A stretch of DNA of 64,000 nucleotides from Thermodesulfovibrionia bacterium. Its GTDB lineage: Bacteria > Nitrospirota > Thermodesulfovibrionia > UBA6902. The translations under genes and the position numbers were made by a program. Of the stretch, positions 42,783-53,886 are shown one piece after another. Positions within the stretch are counted from its first letter, which is position 1, and every line of letters begins with the position of its first letter. The stretch is from assembly GCA_030646035.1 (NCBI GenBank), contig JAUSMY010000010.1:1-64000 (forward strand). The letters are read 5' to 3'. The notes beneath the pieces were generated by a model. It did no database searches. It was given only the letters and a program-made list of their open reading frames with translations, and was not told the DNA's origin.

Positions 42783-43496
42783 TTAAAGTCCAAACAGCAG
42801 TACTGATACTCCGCAAAAACTTATTATCGCTCCTGCGATTGCATGGGTATAACGCTCAAGCCCTTTGGCTGGGAGAATATTTATTCCGTATATAGAGACA
42901 AGCACAATGCCGAGCATGGTAGATATAGTTACCAGGCTGAATACTCCCGCAACAAGCCCGAGACCCAGCATGCTGTGCCTTGCGGCAGGATACATAAGCA
43001 TCGGGATCAGCGGCTCGCAAGGGCCGAGGATGAAAATTATAAAAAGCGCCCATGGAGTGACGATACCGGAATTCTTCTTTTTATGCAGATGCAGATGCTC
43101 TTCAGCATGAACATGAGTATGCACATGCTCAGCGCCGCCTCCGTGATGATGTATATGTGTGTGCGGCCTGTTCCTGTAAGCCCTCCTCATTCCCCAAGCA
43201 AAGTAGACTAGGCCGAACGCTATAAGCGCCCATGTTGCAATATCTCCGCGAAACGATTCAAAGACCTCAAGCTTTGAAACAGCCAGTCCGAAAGTTATGC
43301 CTACTGTACCCAGCAAAACTGAACTCAGGACATGCCCGATGCCGCATAGAACGGTAACAAGGGTAGTCTTGCGCATGGACCACTCACCGGACTTTGACAT
43401 CGCTATGAAAGGAATATAATGATCAGGCCCTAACAGCGTGTGAAGAAACCCGATAGAAGCTGCCGCAGTCACAAGTATCATCAATTCATTTGTCAT
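42783..43496 (-). CDS. NicO/UreH-type metal transporter (nickel/cobalt or related)
   Basis: 237 residues with six to seven membrane helices. HTLLGPDHYIPF near residue 19 and GPCEPLIPMLMYP near 166 resemble the metal-path motifs of the NicO/UreH and SafE families. A cytoplasmic loop near 108-140 carries at least ten His residues, typical of Ni/Co transport. Export versus import is not decidable. The leader has a consensus -35, a hairpin and seven T residues before the GGAG ribosome site, so expression may be controlled by attenuation, perhaps metal-linked. Confidence 0.8.
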   Translation of the reverse strand: MTNELMILVTAAASIGFLHTLLGPDHYIPFIAMSKSGEWSMRKTTLVTVLCGIGHVLSSVLLGTVGITFGLAVSKLEVFESFRGDIATWALIAFGLVYFAWGMRRAYRNRPHTHIHHHGGGAEHVHTHVHAEEHLHLHKKKNSGIVTPWALFIIFILGPCEPLIPMLMYPAARHSMLGLGLVAGVFSLVTISTMLGIVLVSIYGINILPAKGLERYTHAIAGAIISFCGVSVLLFGL

Positions 43497-43520
43497 AAGA
43501 ATTCTCCTTCCAGCTAAAAT

Positions 43521-43570
43521 AAAAAAACCACGAAAGTTTCAAAGGTCTTCTGACCTCTCAGCCTTCGTGG
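43521..43570 (-). terminator. Terminator-like hairpin in the transporter leader
   Basis: On the minus strand CCACGAA and TTCGTGG (43570-43564 with 43534-43528) close an interrupted stem with an inner AGGTC/GACCT hairpin, followed by seven T residues. It may end the leu operon, attenuate the transporter gene, or both. Confidence 0.7.
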
Positions 43571-43579
43571 CGTGATTTA

Positions 43580-43608
43580 GTTTTACACACGGCTTTATAA
43601 GATGTCAA
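43580..43608 (-). promoter_or_regulatory. Promoter of the NicO/UreH-like transporter
   Basis: On the minus strand TTGACA (43608-43603) and TAAAAC (43585-43580) are 17 bases apart. The start would fall just before the hairpin, leaving a leader of about 75 nt. Confidence 0.6.
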
Positions 43609-43648
43609 GAATGCTTAACATCTTCATATCAAAGTCTGTATTAATATG

Positions 43649-44146
43649 CTATGAAGCTTTCAACCGCTTCTTTGTCCACTCTATCAGCCCGCCGGCAGAG
43701 ATAAGTTCCTGCATGAAAGGCGGGATCGGTTTTGCAGTGTACTCTTCGCCTTTGGTAATGTTCTTTATAACACCTTTGTCAGCGTCCACCTCTATGACAT
43801 CGCCTTCGGATATCTTTTCAGATGCCTCCTCAGACTCAAAGATGGGAAGCCCGATATTGAACGCATTCCTGTAGAATATACGCGCAAAGCTCTTTGCCAC
43901 TACTCCCTGCATACCAGCGGCCTTGATTGCTATAGGCGCGTGCTCGCGTGAAGAACCGCAGCCGAAGTTGGCGTCAGCGATTATCATGTCGCCTTTTTTA
44001 ACCTTTGACGGGAAATCTTTATCAGCATCCTCCATGACATGCTTTGCGAGTTCATTCGGGTCAGATGTATTAAGATATCTTGCCGGTATGATCGCGTCAG
44101 TATCTATATCCCTGCCAAACTTCCATACTCTTCCTTTAAGTATCAT
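43649..44146 (-). CDS. leuD: 3-isopropylmalate dehydratase small subunit
   Basis: 165 residues, the size of the short LeuD form. With LeuC it isomerises 2- to 3-isopropylmalate in leucine synthesis. [20 protein letters not shown] near 5-24 and [19 protein letters not shown] near 57-75 are family signatures. I start at ATG 44146, which overlaps the leuC stop as ATGA and fits the family N-terminus; a longer frame reaching 44329 is only the out-of-frame leuC sequence. It is the last gene of the nine-gene operon. No leuB is visible in the window. Confidence 0.95.
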   Translation of the reverse strand: MILKGRVWKFGRDIDTDAIIPARYLNTSDPNELAKHVMEDADKDFPSKVKKGDMIIADANFGCGSSREHAPIAIKAAGMQGVVAKSFARIFYRNAFNIGLPIFESEEASEKISEGDVIEVDADKGVIKNITKGEEYTAKPIPPFMQELISAGGLIEWTKKRLKAS

Positions 44147-45399
44147 AATACCTCCTCCGGTATGGCTATCCTGCCGAGAACTGCGGATGCTGCGGCAACT
44201 GCCGGGTTTGAGAGATAGACCTCGCTGCCCGGGTCTCCCATCCTGCCGACAAAGTTCCTGTTGGTAGTGGCAAGCGCCTTCTCGCCTTTTGCAAGTATGC
44301 CCATATGACCGCCGAGGCATGGCCCGCATGTCGGTGTTGAAAAGACCGCCTCTGCGTTTACAAATATCTCTGCCAATCCCTCTTTAACAGCCTGCAGGTA
44401 TATCTGCTGTGTCGCAGGAATGACTATCATTCTCGTGTTAGGGTTGACCTTCTTTCCTTTGATTATCTCTGCAGCTTCCCTCAAGTCCTCGATCCTGCCG
44501 TTTGTGCATGAACCTACAACCACCTGATCAATGGTGATATGCGAAAGCTCTGCCGCAGGTTTTGTATTTGAAGGAAGATGCGGACACGATACTGTAAGCG
44601 GTATCTTTGAACAGTCATACTCCCTGACATCAACATACTTTGCATCAGTATCGGATGTATAGAATTTATATTTTCTCTTTGCCCTTCCCTTTACATACTC
44701 TTCTGTTATCTTGTCAGGGACGATGATGCCGTTCTTGCCGCCTGCCTCAATGGCCATGTTGCACATGGTCAGCCTTCCTGACATTGAGAGTGAACTTATC
44801 GTCTCGCCCTCAAACTCCATCGCCCTGTAAAGAGCGCCGTCAACCCCTATGTCACCGATGGTATGAAGTATAAGGTCTTTGCCGCTGACCCATTTGTTAA
44901 GCTTGCCGTAATAGACAAACTTCATAGACTCAGGGACCTTGAACCAGCACTCGCCTGTCGCCATGGCTGACGCGACATCTGTGGAACCGACACCTGTGGA
45001 GAATGCGCCGAGAGCGCCGTATGTGCATGTGTGGCTGTCAGCGCCTATCACAAGGTCGCCTGACGCGACGATACCCTGCTCAGGAAGAAGCGCGTGTTCA
45101 ACACCCATCCTGCCTACTTCAAAATAGAGTTCAAGTCCGTAATCCTTTGAAAATTCCCTGAGCATCTTGCACTGTTCAGCAGCCTTGATATCTTTCTGCG
45201 GCGCGAAATGGTCGGGGATAAATGTCACCTTTCCCTTGTCAAACACACCCTTTGCGCCAGTCTTTTTGAACTCTGTGATCGATATGGGAGCTGTTATATC
45301 ATTGGCAAGTATAAAGTCCACCTTCGCAAGGATAAGCTCACCCGGAACAACTTTATCCTTCCCGGCATGCGCCGCAAGTATCTTCTCTGTAATAGTCAC
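44143..45399 (-). CDS. leuC: 3-isopropylmalate dehydratase large subunit
   Basis: 418 residues, the short aconitase-like LeuC with three cysteines for the [4Fe-4S] cluster: [11 protein letters not shown] near 297 and [13 protein letters not shown] near 355. [15 protein letters not shown] near 119 is typical. It is the catalytic partner of LeuD, whose gene overlaps it by four bases. It follows leuA after 22 bases. Confidence 0.95.
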   Translation of the reverse strand: MTITEKILAAHAGKDKVVPGELILAKVDFILANDITAPISITEFKKTGAKGVFDKGKVTFIPDHFAPQKDIKAAEQCKMLREFSKDYGLELYFEVGRMGVEHALLPEQGIVASGDLVIGADSHTCTYGALGAFSTGVGSTDVASAMATGECWFKVPESMKFVYYGKLNKWVSGKDLILHTIGDIGVDGALYRAMEFEGETISSLSMSGRLTMCNMAIEAGGKNGIIVPDKITEEYVKGRAKRKYKFYTSDTDAKYVDVREYDCSKIPLTVSCPHLPSNTKPAAELSHITIDQVVVGSCTNGRIEDLREAAEIIKGKKVNPNTRMIVIPATQQIYLQAVKEGLAEIFVNAEAVFSTPTCGPCLGGHMGILAKGEKALATTNRNFVGRMGDPGSEVYLSNPAVAAASAVLGRIAIPEEVL

Positions 45400-45421
45400 A
45401 TTCCCTCCGTATCTTAATGAA

Positions 45422-46939
45422 CTACTTTAACTTTTTCTTCTTTGCTTCCAGCTTGTTAAGAACATTAATATAAGCCTTTGCAGAGGCGATAATTATGTCA
45501 GTGTCAGCGCCGTGGCCGCTCATGGATTTGCCGTCTTCATCAAGCGTGACCATGACCTCGCCGAGGGCGTCAGTGCCTCCGGTTATGCTCTTAACCTCAT
45601 ACTTCAAGAGCTTGCTCTTTGTCCCTGTGATTGCGGTTATCGCCTTATACACCGCGTCAACCGGCCCGTCACCGTTCATGGTTCTCTGTTTATCTTTGCC
45701 TCTGATCTTCAACTTGATCATAGCCTTGGGCTTTTCATGAAGCCCTGCGGATATCTTCATATCAACAAGGCTGAAGACCTCGGGAACCTTTGTTACTTCA
45801 TCAGATACAAGTGCCTCGATATCCTGATCGTATATATCCTTCTTCTGGTCAGCAAGGTTCTTGAATCGTTCAAATGTGCTGTTGAGTTCCTCTTCGCTGA
45901 GAGTGAAGCCAAGTTCAGCAAGCTTTGTCTTGAAGGCATGCCTTCCCGAGTGTTTGCCGAGTACGAACTTTGTCTTGTGAAAACCGACAGTCTCAGGCCT
46001 TATGATCTCATAAGTGGTCTTCTCCTTCAGAAGCCCGTCCTGATGTATGCCTGATTCATGCGCAAATGCGTTAGCTCCGACGATCGCCTTGTTAGGCTGG
46101 ACCGACATGCCTGTTATCTTGGTCACAAGCCTGCTGCTTCTCATTATCTCTTCGGTATTGATCTTCGTATCAGCATTATATATATCACGCCTTGTCCTTA
46201 ATGCCATGACAACCTCTTCCATGGAACAGTTGCCCGCGCGTTCGCCTATGCCGTTGATGGTGCATTCTATCTGCCCGGCGCCGTTTATTACAGCGGCAAG
46301 CGAGTTGGCAGCGGCAAGGCCGAGGTCATTATGGCAATGCACCGCTATGACAGCCTTATTGATATTCTTCACCTTCTGAGTTATCGTCTTTATCATCTTT
46401 CCGAACTCTTCAGGAATGGTGTAGCCTACCGTGTCGGGAATATTCACCGTCAATGCGCCTGCGTCAATGACCGCCTCTACGACATCACACAGATATCCGA
46501 TATCAGTCCTCGTTGCATCCATAGGAGAAAATTCAATATCATCAGTAAAACTCTTTGCGTATTTGACCATCTCCACAGACCTCTTAAGCGCCTCGTCACG
46601 GCCAATGCGGAACTGGTGCTTGAGATGGATATCTGACGTTGAGTGAAAAGTATGTATCCTCTTCCTCTTGGCATCCTTAATAGCTTCCCACGCGCGCTTG
46701 ATATCGCCCTCTTTCGCCCTCGCAAGGCTGCACAGGATCGGCCCTTCAACCTCGTCGCCTATTCTTTTGATCGCGTCAAAGTCGCCCTGTGATGCTATGG
46801 CAAAACCCGCCTCAATAATATCGACTCCGAGACGCGCAAGCTGCTTTGCGACCTGCACCTTTTCATCAACATTCATCGAAGCGCCCGGAGACTGCTCGCC
46901 GTCTCTTAATGTAGTATCAAATATCTTTATCGTTCTCAT
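45422..46939 (-). CDS. leuA: 2-isopropylmalate synthase
   Basis: 505 residues, the usual length. It condenses 2-ketoisovalerate with acetyl-CoA, the first step of leucine synthesis. [17 protein letters not shown] near 6-22, [17 protein letters not shown] near 200 (metal His) and [16 protein letters not shown] are intact, as is the C-terminal regulatory domain (about 380-500) through which leucine inhibits. Its start overlaps the pssA stop by four bases. Citramalate synthase is the main alternative, but length and the leuC/leuD context favour LeuA. Confidence 0.94.
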   Translation of the reverse strand: MRTIKIFDTTLRDGEQSPGASMNVDEKVQVAKQLARLGVDIIEAGFAIASQGDFDAIKRIGDEVEGPILCSLARAKEGDIKRAWEAIKDAKRKRIHTFHSTSDIHLKHQFRIGRDEALKRSVEMVKYAKSFTDDIEFSPMDATRTDIGYLCDVVEAVIDAGALTVNIPDTVGYTIPEEFGKMIKTITQKVKNINKAVIAVHCHNDLGLAAANSLAAVINGAGQIECTINGIGERAGNCSMEEVVMALRTRRDIYNADTKINTEEIMRSSRLVTKITGMSVQPNKAIVGANAFAHESGIHQDGLLKEKTTYEIIRPETVGFHKTKFVLGKHSGRHAFKTKLAELGFTLSEEELNSTFERFKNLADQKKDIYDQDIEALVSDEVTKVPEVFSLVDMKISAGLHEKPKAMIKLKIRGKDKQRTMNGDGPVDAVYKAITAITGTKSKLLKYEVKSITGGTDALGEVMVTLDEDGKSMSGHGADTDIIIASAKAYINVLNKLEAKKKKLK

Positions 46940-47685
46940 TCTTCCCTGTCAACAGCCTTATTGCTTTTTGATATATTCGATCTCTTCCCCTTGAAGAGAC
47001 GGTAAAAACCTTCCAGAATCCCCCAGGAGACATAAATTGCAGAGAGGATGAACATGACTATCTCAGGGTACATAAATATAAATGCAAGAGCTGTTACAAC
47101 ACCGACAAGGAACCAGAAAGGCGTGCCCTGTTTTGTAGAGACCTCTTTTATCCCATGATAAGTAAACGTGCTCACCATCAGCGCGGCGAGAAGAAAAGGC
47201 AGCACCATAAGAGTGTAGCTCTTAAGCGGCGGAACCCCTCCCCACATCTCTGAATGGAAAAGGATAAGTGTTGCAATCATGGTAGCGGCTCCGGGGATCG
47301 GCAGTCCTGTAAAGGCCTTGCTCTCAGCAGTATCCTTCTGCACGTTATACCTCGCAAGCCTTAGCGCGCCGCAGACGACATAAAAGAAACACGCGCCCCA
47401 GCCAACCCGTCCAAACTCGTTCAGTCCCCATCCATATATAAGCACTGCCGGGGCAACACCGAATGCGATGAGGTCAGACAGGGAGTCAAGCTGTATCCCG
47501 AACTTTGTCGCGGTATTCGTCATCCTTGCAACCCAGCCGTCAAGCCCGTCAAATATGACAGCCGCAAGGATGGCCCATGCGCCATGAACATACTGCCCCT
47601 TAAAGGTTGACATGATGGCATAGAAGCCGAAGAACATCCCGCAGAGCGTGACCGTATTTGGCAGTAAGTAGATACCTTTTCTCAT
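46936..47685 (-). CDS. pssA: CDP-diacylglycerol-serine O-phosphatidyltransferase
   Basis: A 249-residue membrane enzyme making phosphatidylserine. The CDP-alcohol phosphotransferase motif DGLDGWVARMTNTATKFGIQ near 46-65, followed by LDSLSD, gives the metal-binding Asp residues. About eight helices are predicted. It overlaps psd upstream and leuA downstream by four bases each, so phospholipid synthesis is translationally tied to the leucine genes. Confidence 0.93.
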   Translation of the reverse strand: MRKGIYLLPNTVTLCGMFFGFYAIMSTFKGQYVHGAWAILAAVIFDGLDGWVARMTNTATKFGIQLDSLSDLIAFGVAPAVLIYGWGLNEFGRVGWGACFFYVVCGALRLARYNVQKDTAESKAFTGLPIPGAATMIATLILFHSEMWGGVPPLKSYTLMVLPFLLAALMVSTFTYHGIKEVSTKQGTPFWFLVGVVTALAFIFMYPEIVMFILSAIYVSWGILEGFYRLFKGKRSNISKSNKAVDREE

Positions 47686-48323
47686 GATTTCACCTGACTG
47701 ATAATTCCTAAAACCGTTTCCCCTGCCTTTACTTTATCTTTTAATTTTACTTTAATTTTCGTATTAAGTGGCAAAAAAATATCAACCCTTGAGCTGAACT
47801 TGATTATGCCGAACCTCTCGGCCTGTTTCAGCACATCCCCGGGCTTCACCCTGCATACCGCGCGTCTTGCTATAAGCCCTGCCACCTGCCTTACAACTAT
47901 ATTGCCATGCACAGTATTAAATAGCATGGTTATGTGTTCATTTGCCTTTGAAGCCTCCTCGCTCCATGCTGCCATGAACCTTCCGGAATAGCGCTTAACA
48001 TCTTTAACAGTGCCGTCACAGGGAACCCTGTTAACATGTACATTAAAGGCGTTCATGAAGATGCTCACCTCGATCATCTTCTCATTCGTTATCTCATCTT
48101 CAACGATCTCCCGTATCTGCACAACGCAGCCGTCCGCAGGCGCGATCAAGGTATTGTTATCTGCGGAAAATACCCTCTCAGGGTCTCTGAAGAAATAGAG
48201 CATGAAGAGCGTAAGGAGAAATGGAAGCGCAGCCACCCACAGATTGCCGAAAAGCAGGGTCAGCAGAGTAATAACTGTAAAAAAAATGATAAAGGGATAG
48301 CCTTCCCTGGCATACTTCAACAT
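47682..48323 (-). CDS. psd: Phosphatidylserine decarboxylase, short form
   Basis: 213 residues, the short archaeal/Geobacter-type Psd. It decarboxylates phosphatidylserine to phosphatidylethanolamine. An N-terminal hydrophobic hairpin (about 12-45) anchors it; IAPADGCVVQIREI near 61 and IFMNAFNVHVNRVPCDGTV near 89 are typical. The self-cleavage site, usually Gly-Ser in FGSR, reads FSSRVD near 176-181, so the residue before the pyruvoyl-forming Ser is Ser, not Gly. Cleavage may still happen but this is unusual. It overlaps pssA by four bases. Confidence 0.9.
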   Translation of the reverse strand: MLKYAREGYPFIIFFTVITLLTLLFGNLWVAALPFLLTLFMLYFFRDPERVFSADNNTLIAPADGCVVQIREIVEDEITNEKMIEVSIFMNAFNVHVNRVPCDGTVKDVKRYSGRFMAAWSEEASKANEHITMLFNTVHGNIVVRQVAGLIARRAVCRVKPGDVLKQAERFGIIKFSSRVDIFLPLNTKIKVKLKDKVKAGETVLGIISQVKS

Positions 48324-48362
48324 TTTCTCAGTAACCGGTATTGAATAGTGAGAAGCAAGGCG

Positions 48363-49905
<1,543 letters not shown>

Positions 49906-49917
49906 AACGAGACCTTC

Positions 49918-51660
49918 CTAAGCGATCTTTATTTGACTGCTGTCAAACTTCTGCTTCTTTTCCTTCTTCTCACCGAATATCATCTCATCTATGGCTGCGC
50001 CCGCAGGAACCATGGGATAGACCTTCTCATGCCAGTCAACCACAAAGTCCATAAATACCGGCCTGTCCTTTATCTTCAATGCTTCCCTGAGAACAGGCTC
50101 AACTTCTTCAGGTTTTGTCGCCCTCAGCCCGACAGCGCCGTATGCCTCGGCAACCTTTACAAAGTCAGGCACAACATCAAGATTCGTATGAGAATATCTC
50201 TCGTTGAAGAAAAGTTCCTGCCACTGCCTTACCATTCCGAGATAGCGGTTGTTAAGAATCGCGACCTTGATCGGCAGTTTATTGATGACTGCGGTGGCAA
50301 GCTCCTGAATATTCATCTGTATGCTCCCGTCACCTGCGATATCAAATACGGTCGCCTTAGGCATTGCAAACTGCGCGCCTATAGCGGCAGGAAATCCGTA
50401 TCCCATTGTGCCGAGCCCGCCTGATGAAAGCCATGTTCTGGGCTTGTCATATTTATAGAACTGCGCAGCCCACATCTGGTTCTGGCCGACCTCTGTGCAT
50501 ATCACAGCCTCGCCATTTGTAAGTTCATATATTTTCTCAACAACAAACTGCGGCTTTATGATCTTATCGTCATGTTCATAGTCAAGCGGCCTCTCCTTCT
50601 TCCAGGTATCCACCTGCTTCAGCCATGACTTTCTTACAGCGCCCCATTGCTCTTTTGTCTCTTTAAGGTTCTTTATTATCTCTTTAAGCACCTGCTTTAT
50701 ATCTCCCACAACAGGAACGTCAACCCTTGTGGTCTTTCTTATCGATGTAGGGTCAATGTCTATATGAACTATCCTTGCCTTTGGAGCAAAGTCTGCTGTC
50801 CTTCCTGTTACACGGTCATCAAACCTGACACCTATGCCGACGATAAGGTCGGCATTCTGAACAGCCATGTTTGCGCAGTATGTGCCGTGCATACCTAACA
50901 TTCCCATTGAGAGATTGTTGGTCCCTGGAAATCCACCAAGCCCCATCATCGTCACGGTGACCGGTGTCTTTGTGAGCTCTGCCAGTTCCTTAAGTTCCTT
51001 TGATGCGCCGGAAAGTATAACTCCGCCGCCTGCCATTATTACAGGCCTCTTTGCCTTTGCGATCTCCTCTGCAGCCTGCTTCATCTGCCACTTGTTGCCC
51101 TCATATTTCGGGTTGTAGCTTCTGATATTCACTTCTTTAGGCCATACAAAATCGCACATGCCTGAAGTAACATCCTTCGGCAGGTCTATGAGCACAGGGC
51201 CCGGCCTTCCGGTTGAGGCAATATGAAAAGCCTCCCTTACGGTCTGCGCAAGGTCCTTTACATCTTTAACAAGATAATTATGCTTTGTGCAGGGCCTCGT
51301 TATTCCGACTATATCCGCTTCCTGAAACGCGTCATTGCCGATAAGCATTGTCGGGACCTGGCCTGTAAAGACCACGATAGGTATCGAGTCCATAGAAGCA
51401 GTGGCAAGTCCTGTCACAGTGTTTGTCGCGCCCGGGCCTGAAGTGACGATAGCCACGCCGACCTTGCCGCTGACCCTTGCGTAACCGTCAGCAGCATGCA
51501 CTGCTGCCTGCTCATGCCTCGTAAGTATGAGTTCCAGATCCTTCTCATCATAAAGAACGTCAAAGATATTGAGGACCACACCTCCGGGATAACCGAAGAC
51601 ATGCTTTACTCCCTCTTTTTTCAGACATTCGATCAGTATTTCCGCGCCGCTCATTTTCAT
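49918..51660 (-). CDS. ilvB: Acetolactate synthase catalytic subunit
   Basis: 580 residues. This ThDP enzyme makes acetolactate from two pyruvates. VFGYPGGVVLNIFD near 21 with catalytic Glu in LTRHEQAAVHAADGYAR, and the ThDP-Mg motif GDGSIQMNIQELATA near 446 with a following NN, are intact. It follows ilvD by 24 bases and precedes ilvN, the usual pairing. Confidence 0.96.
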   Translation of the reverse strand: MKMSGAEILIECLKKEGVKHVFGYPGGVVLNIFDVLYDEKDLELILTRHEQAAVHAADGYARVSGKVGVAIVTSGPGATNTVTGLATASMDSIPIVVFTGQVPTMLIGNDAFQEADIVGITRPCTKHNYLVKDVKDLAQTVREAFHIASTGRPGPVLIDLPKDVTSGMCDFVWPKEVNIRSYNPKYEGNKWQMKQAAEEIAKAKRPVIMAGGGVILSGASKELKELAELTKTPVTVTMMGLGGFPGTNNLSMGMLGMHGTYCANMAVQNADLIVGIGVRFDDRVTGRTADFAPKARIVHIDIDPTSIRKTTRVDVPVVGDIKQVLKEIIKNLKETKEQWGAVRKSWLKQVDTWKKERPLDYEHDDKIIKPQFVVEKIYELTNGEAVICTEVGQNQMWAAQFYKYDKPRTWLSSGGLGTMGYGFPAAIGAQFAMPKATVFDIAGDGSIQMNIQELATAVINKLPIKVAILNNRYLGMVRQWQELFFNERYSHTNLDVVPDFVKVAEAYGAVGLRATKPEEVEPVLREALKIKDRPVFMDFVVDWHEKVYPMVPAGAAIDEMIFGEKKEKKQKFDSSQIKIA

Positions 51661-51684
51661 TTGTTTTTTACCTTGATTATATCT

Positions 51685-53340
51685 TTAGATTTTCATCACA
51701 GCACCGGTGCTTGCCGATGTAACATGTGAAGCATATCTGGCAAGCCAGCCTTTGCGTATCTTAGGCTTAAAAGGCTTCAGATTCTTGAGCCTGTTTTTTA
51801 TCTCTTCATCACTAAGTTCAATGTTAATTTTTCTCTTAAAAATATCTATGGATATTACATCACCGTCTCTCACAATAGCAATAGGGCCACCCTCCATAGC
51901 CTCAGGGGAAATATGGCCTATACAAGGCCCTCTTGTACCTCCTGAAAAACGGCCGTCAGTTATGAGCGCGACTGAATCGCTAAGGCCCATGCCGGCGATC
52001 GCGGCGGTAGGGCTCAGCATCTCCCTCATTCCGGGTCCGCCCTTCGGCCCTTCATACCTGATGACAACCACATCTCCGGGCTTTATCTTGTTTGAGAGTA
52101 TAGCCTTCATGCCTGCCTCTTCAGAATCAAAGACCTTGGCCCTGCCCTCAAACTTCATCATCTTCTCACTGACCGCGGACTGTTTTACTACAGCTCCGTC
52201 AGGTGCGATATTGCCCTTCAGTACAGCTATGCCGCCCTCTTTATGATAAGCCTGGGAAAAAGGCCTGATAACCTTTGCATCCATAATCTCAGCATTGTCT
52301 GCGATATCAAATGTTTTGGTGCCTGTAACAGTCAAAGTATTTTTCAGCTTGCTCTTGAGCCTCTTCATGACAGCGGGTATGCCGCCTGCATATTCAAGGT
52401 CTTCAAGGTAATCCGTTCCGCCCGGAAGCATGTTGGTCAGATGCGGAGTTTTTTTGCTTATAATGTCAAAAAGCTCAAGCGGCAGTTCAACACCTGCTTC
52501 ATGTGCTATCGCAGTGATATGCAGAACGGTATTGGTAGAACCGCCTAATGCCATATCAACCGCGATGGCGTTCTTTATGGCATCCAGCGTCATTATCTTT
52601 CTCGGCGTTATCTTCTTCTTTACCAGCTGGACGATCCTCTCTCCGCTGTGAAAAGCGATCATCCGCTTTTTTGAAGAAACGGCAAGGCTTGTCGCGCATC
52701 CTGTCAGGCTCATGCCCAGAGACTCTGTAACACAGGACATTGTGTTGGCTGTATACATACCCTGACAGGAACCCGGCCCCGGGCAGGCGCACATCTCAAG
52801 GTCTTTGAGTTCCGAATCATTTATAAGCCCCTTTTTATATTTTCCTACCGCCTCAAAAGTATCGTTTACCATTGAAAGCCTCTTGCCTCTCAAGTTCCCG
52901 GAATACATCGGCCCTGCAGTCACAACAATAGAAGGGATATTGACACGCGCGGCAGCCATAAGCATGCCGGGTGTTATCTTGTCGCAATTGGTCAGAAGCA
53001 CTAGCCCGTCAAACTGATGGGCCTCTGCCACAGTCTCAACCATATCCGCGATAAGCTCTCTGGAAGGGAGGCTGTAATGCATTCCGCTATGCCCCATCGC
53101 AATGCCGTCGCATATGCCTGGTATCCCGAAGAAAAAAGGATAACCTCCGCCGGTATGCACGCCCTTTTCAATGAACCTCTCAAGGTCGCGCATGCCTGAG
53201 TGCCCCGGGATAATATCGGTGAAGCTTGTCGCGACACCGATAAAAGGCTTCTTCATCTCAGAACGCGGAAGCCCTGTTGCATGCAGCAATGCCCTGTGCG
53301 GCGCCCTTTCCAATCCTTTTTTTATCTTATCGCTCTTCAT
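51685..53340 (-). CDS. ilvD: Dihydroxy-acid dehydratase
   Basis: 551 residues. This Fe-S enzyme converts dihydroxy acids to the keto acids of valine and isoleucine. [15 protein letters not shown] near 118 and [20 protein letters not shown] near 189 carry the cluster cysteines. It is the first gene of the ilv-psd-pss-leu operon. Its ATG has no visible Shine-Dalgarno, being preceded by an A-rich run, which is odd for the head of a large operon. Confidence 0.96.
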   Translation of the reverse strand: MKSDKIKKGLERAPHRALLHATGLPRSEMKKPFIGVATSFTDIIPGHSGMRDLERFIEKGVHTGGGYPFFFGIPGICDGIAMGHSGMHYSLPSRELIADMVETVAEAHQFDGLVLLTNCDKITPGMLMAAARVNIPSIVVTAGPMYSGNLRGKRLSMVNDTFEAVGKYKKGLINDSELKDLEMCACPGPGSCQGMYTANTMSCVTESLGMSLTGCATSLAVSSKKRMIAFHSGERIVQLVKKKITPRKIMTLDAIKNAIAVDMALGGSTNTVLHITAIAHEAGVELPLELFDIISKKTPHLTNMLPGGTDYLEDLEYAGGIPAVMKRLKSKLKNTLTVTGTKTFDIADNAEIMDAKVIRPFSQAYHKEGGIAVLKGNIAPDGAVVKQSAVSEKMMKFEGRAKVFDSEEAGMKAILSNKIKPGDVVVIRYEGPKGGPGMREMLSPTAAIAGMGLSDSVALITDGRFSGGTRGPCIGHISPEAMEGGPIAIVRDGDVISIDIFKRKINIELSDEEIKNRLKNLKPFKPKIRKGWLARYASHVTSASTGAVMKI

Positions 53341-53385
53341 AATGTTTTTTTTACTTAGCGTTTCATCCCATTATGTGATAACAGA

Positions 53386-53409
53386 ACCCGCCACATAATT
53401 GTGACGGGT
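53386..53409 (-). terminator. Hairpin between the DUF465 gene and ilvD
   Basis: ACCCGCCAC (53386-53394) pairs with GTGACGGGT (53401-53409) with one G-T pair. The T run after it on the minus strand is poor, so it is a weak terminator or part of the ilvD leader. Confidence 0.45.
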
Positions 53410-53446
53410 ATTATCAGCTGCGTAAATCTGATGAAAACTTTCTATT

Positions 53447-53665
53447 TTACTTAACTTTGTACTGGCTTATAATCTGCGCCATCTGGTCTTTATAATGGAG
53501 CTTCTGCTTCTGCATAGTCTTCTTGTCGACCTCTTCTTCAGTAGTAAGGTGTTTCTTCTTCTGCAGTTCATCAAGTATCAAATCTAACTCCCTGTGCTCA
53601 TTTTCAAACTTAATGAATTCTTCACTCTCACTTCTTAATGCCTTGATTATCTCACTCTCTTTCAA
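53447..53665 (-). CDS. DUF465 (YdcH-like) small coiled-coil protein
   Basis: 72 residues, nearly all helix: FIKFENEHRELDLILDELQK near 17-36 then a KKHLTTEEEVDKKTMQKQKL stretch leading to LHYKDQMAQII. This is the DUF465/YdcH pattern of short antiparallel coiled coils; the function is unknown. The start is TTG (53665) with a strong AAGGAGGG seven bases upstream. It lies 106 bases before ilvD on the same strand with a hairpin between. Confidence 0.82.
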   Translation of the reverse strand: MKESEIIKALRSESEEFIKFENEHRELDLILDELQKKKHLTTEEEVDKKTMQKQKLHYKDQMAQIISQYKVK

Positions 53666-53793
53666 TAGTTAACCCTCCTTATGGAAATAAAGGTGAATTG
53701 AAATTTATCATATTTTACAAAATAATTCAAACTGAGCTTTGATAAAATCCCTTAGATTTCAATGGGATAAAATGTGTTAGAATTCAGGATACG

Positions 53794-53838
53794 AGGATTC
53801 AAGGGTTCTGGTGACCAAGGAAAATCCACTTGAATCCT
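53794..53838. repeat. Inverted repeat upstream of tatD
   Basis: AGGATTCAAG (53794-53803) and CTTGAATCCT (53829-53838) are exact inverse complements around 25 bases. It is of the style of small dispersed intergenic repeats; no second full copy is seen in this window. Confidence 0.6.
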
Positions 53839-53886
53839 TTACCCCATGGTCCCTTAAGCCCTTTTTTATTCACTTTTAAGGCAAAC

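Noticed and set aside
43528-43570. GGCTGAGA in the transporter leader as part of a TPP riboswitch
   Set aside because: The rest of the thiamine element (the ACCTGAT and GGATAATGCC-type segments) is missing and the element is far too short.
44146-44329. Long N-terminal extension of LeuD
   Set aside because: These 61 codons are the antisense-free overlap with the end of leuC in another frame; the ATGA overlap and family alignment place the start at 44146.
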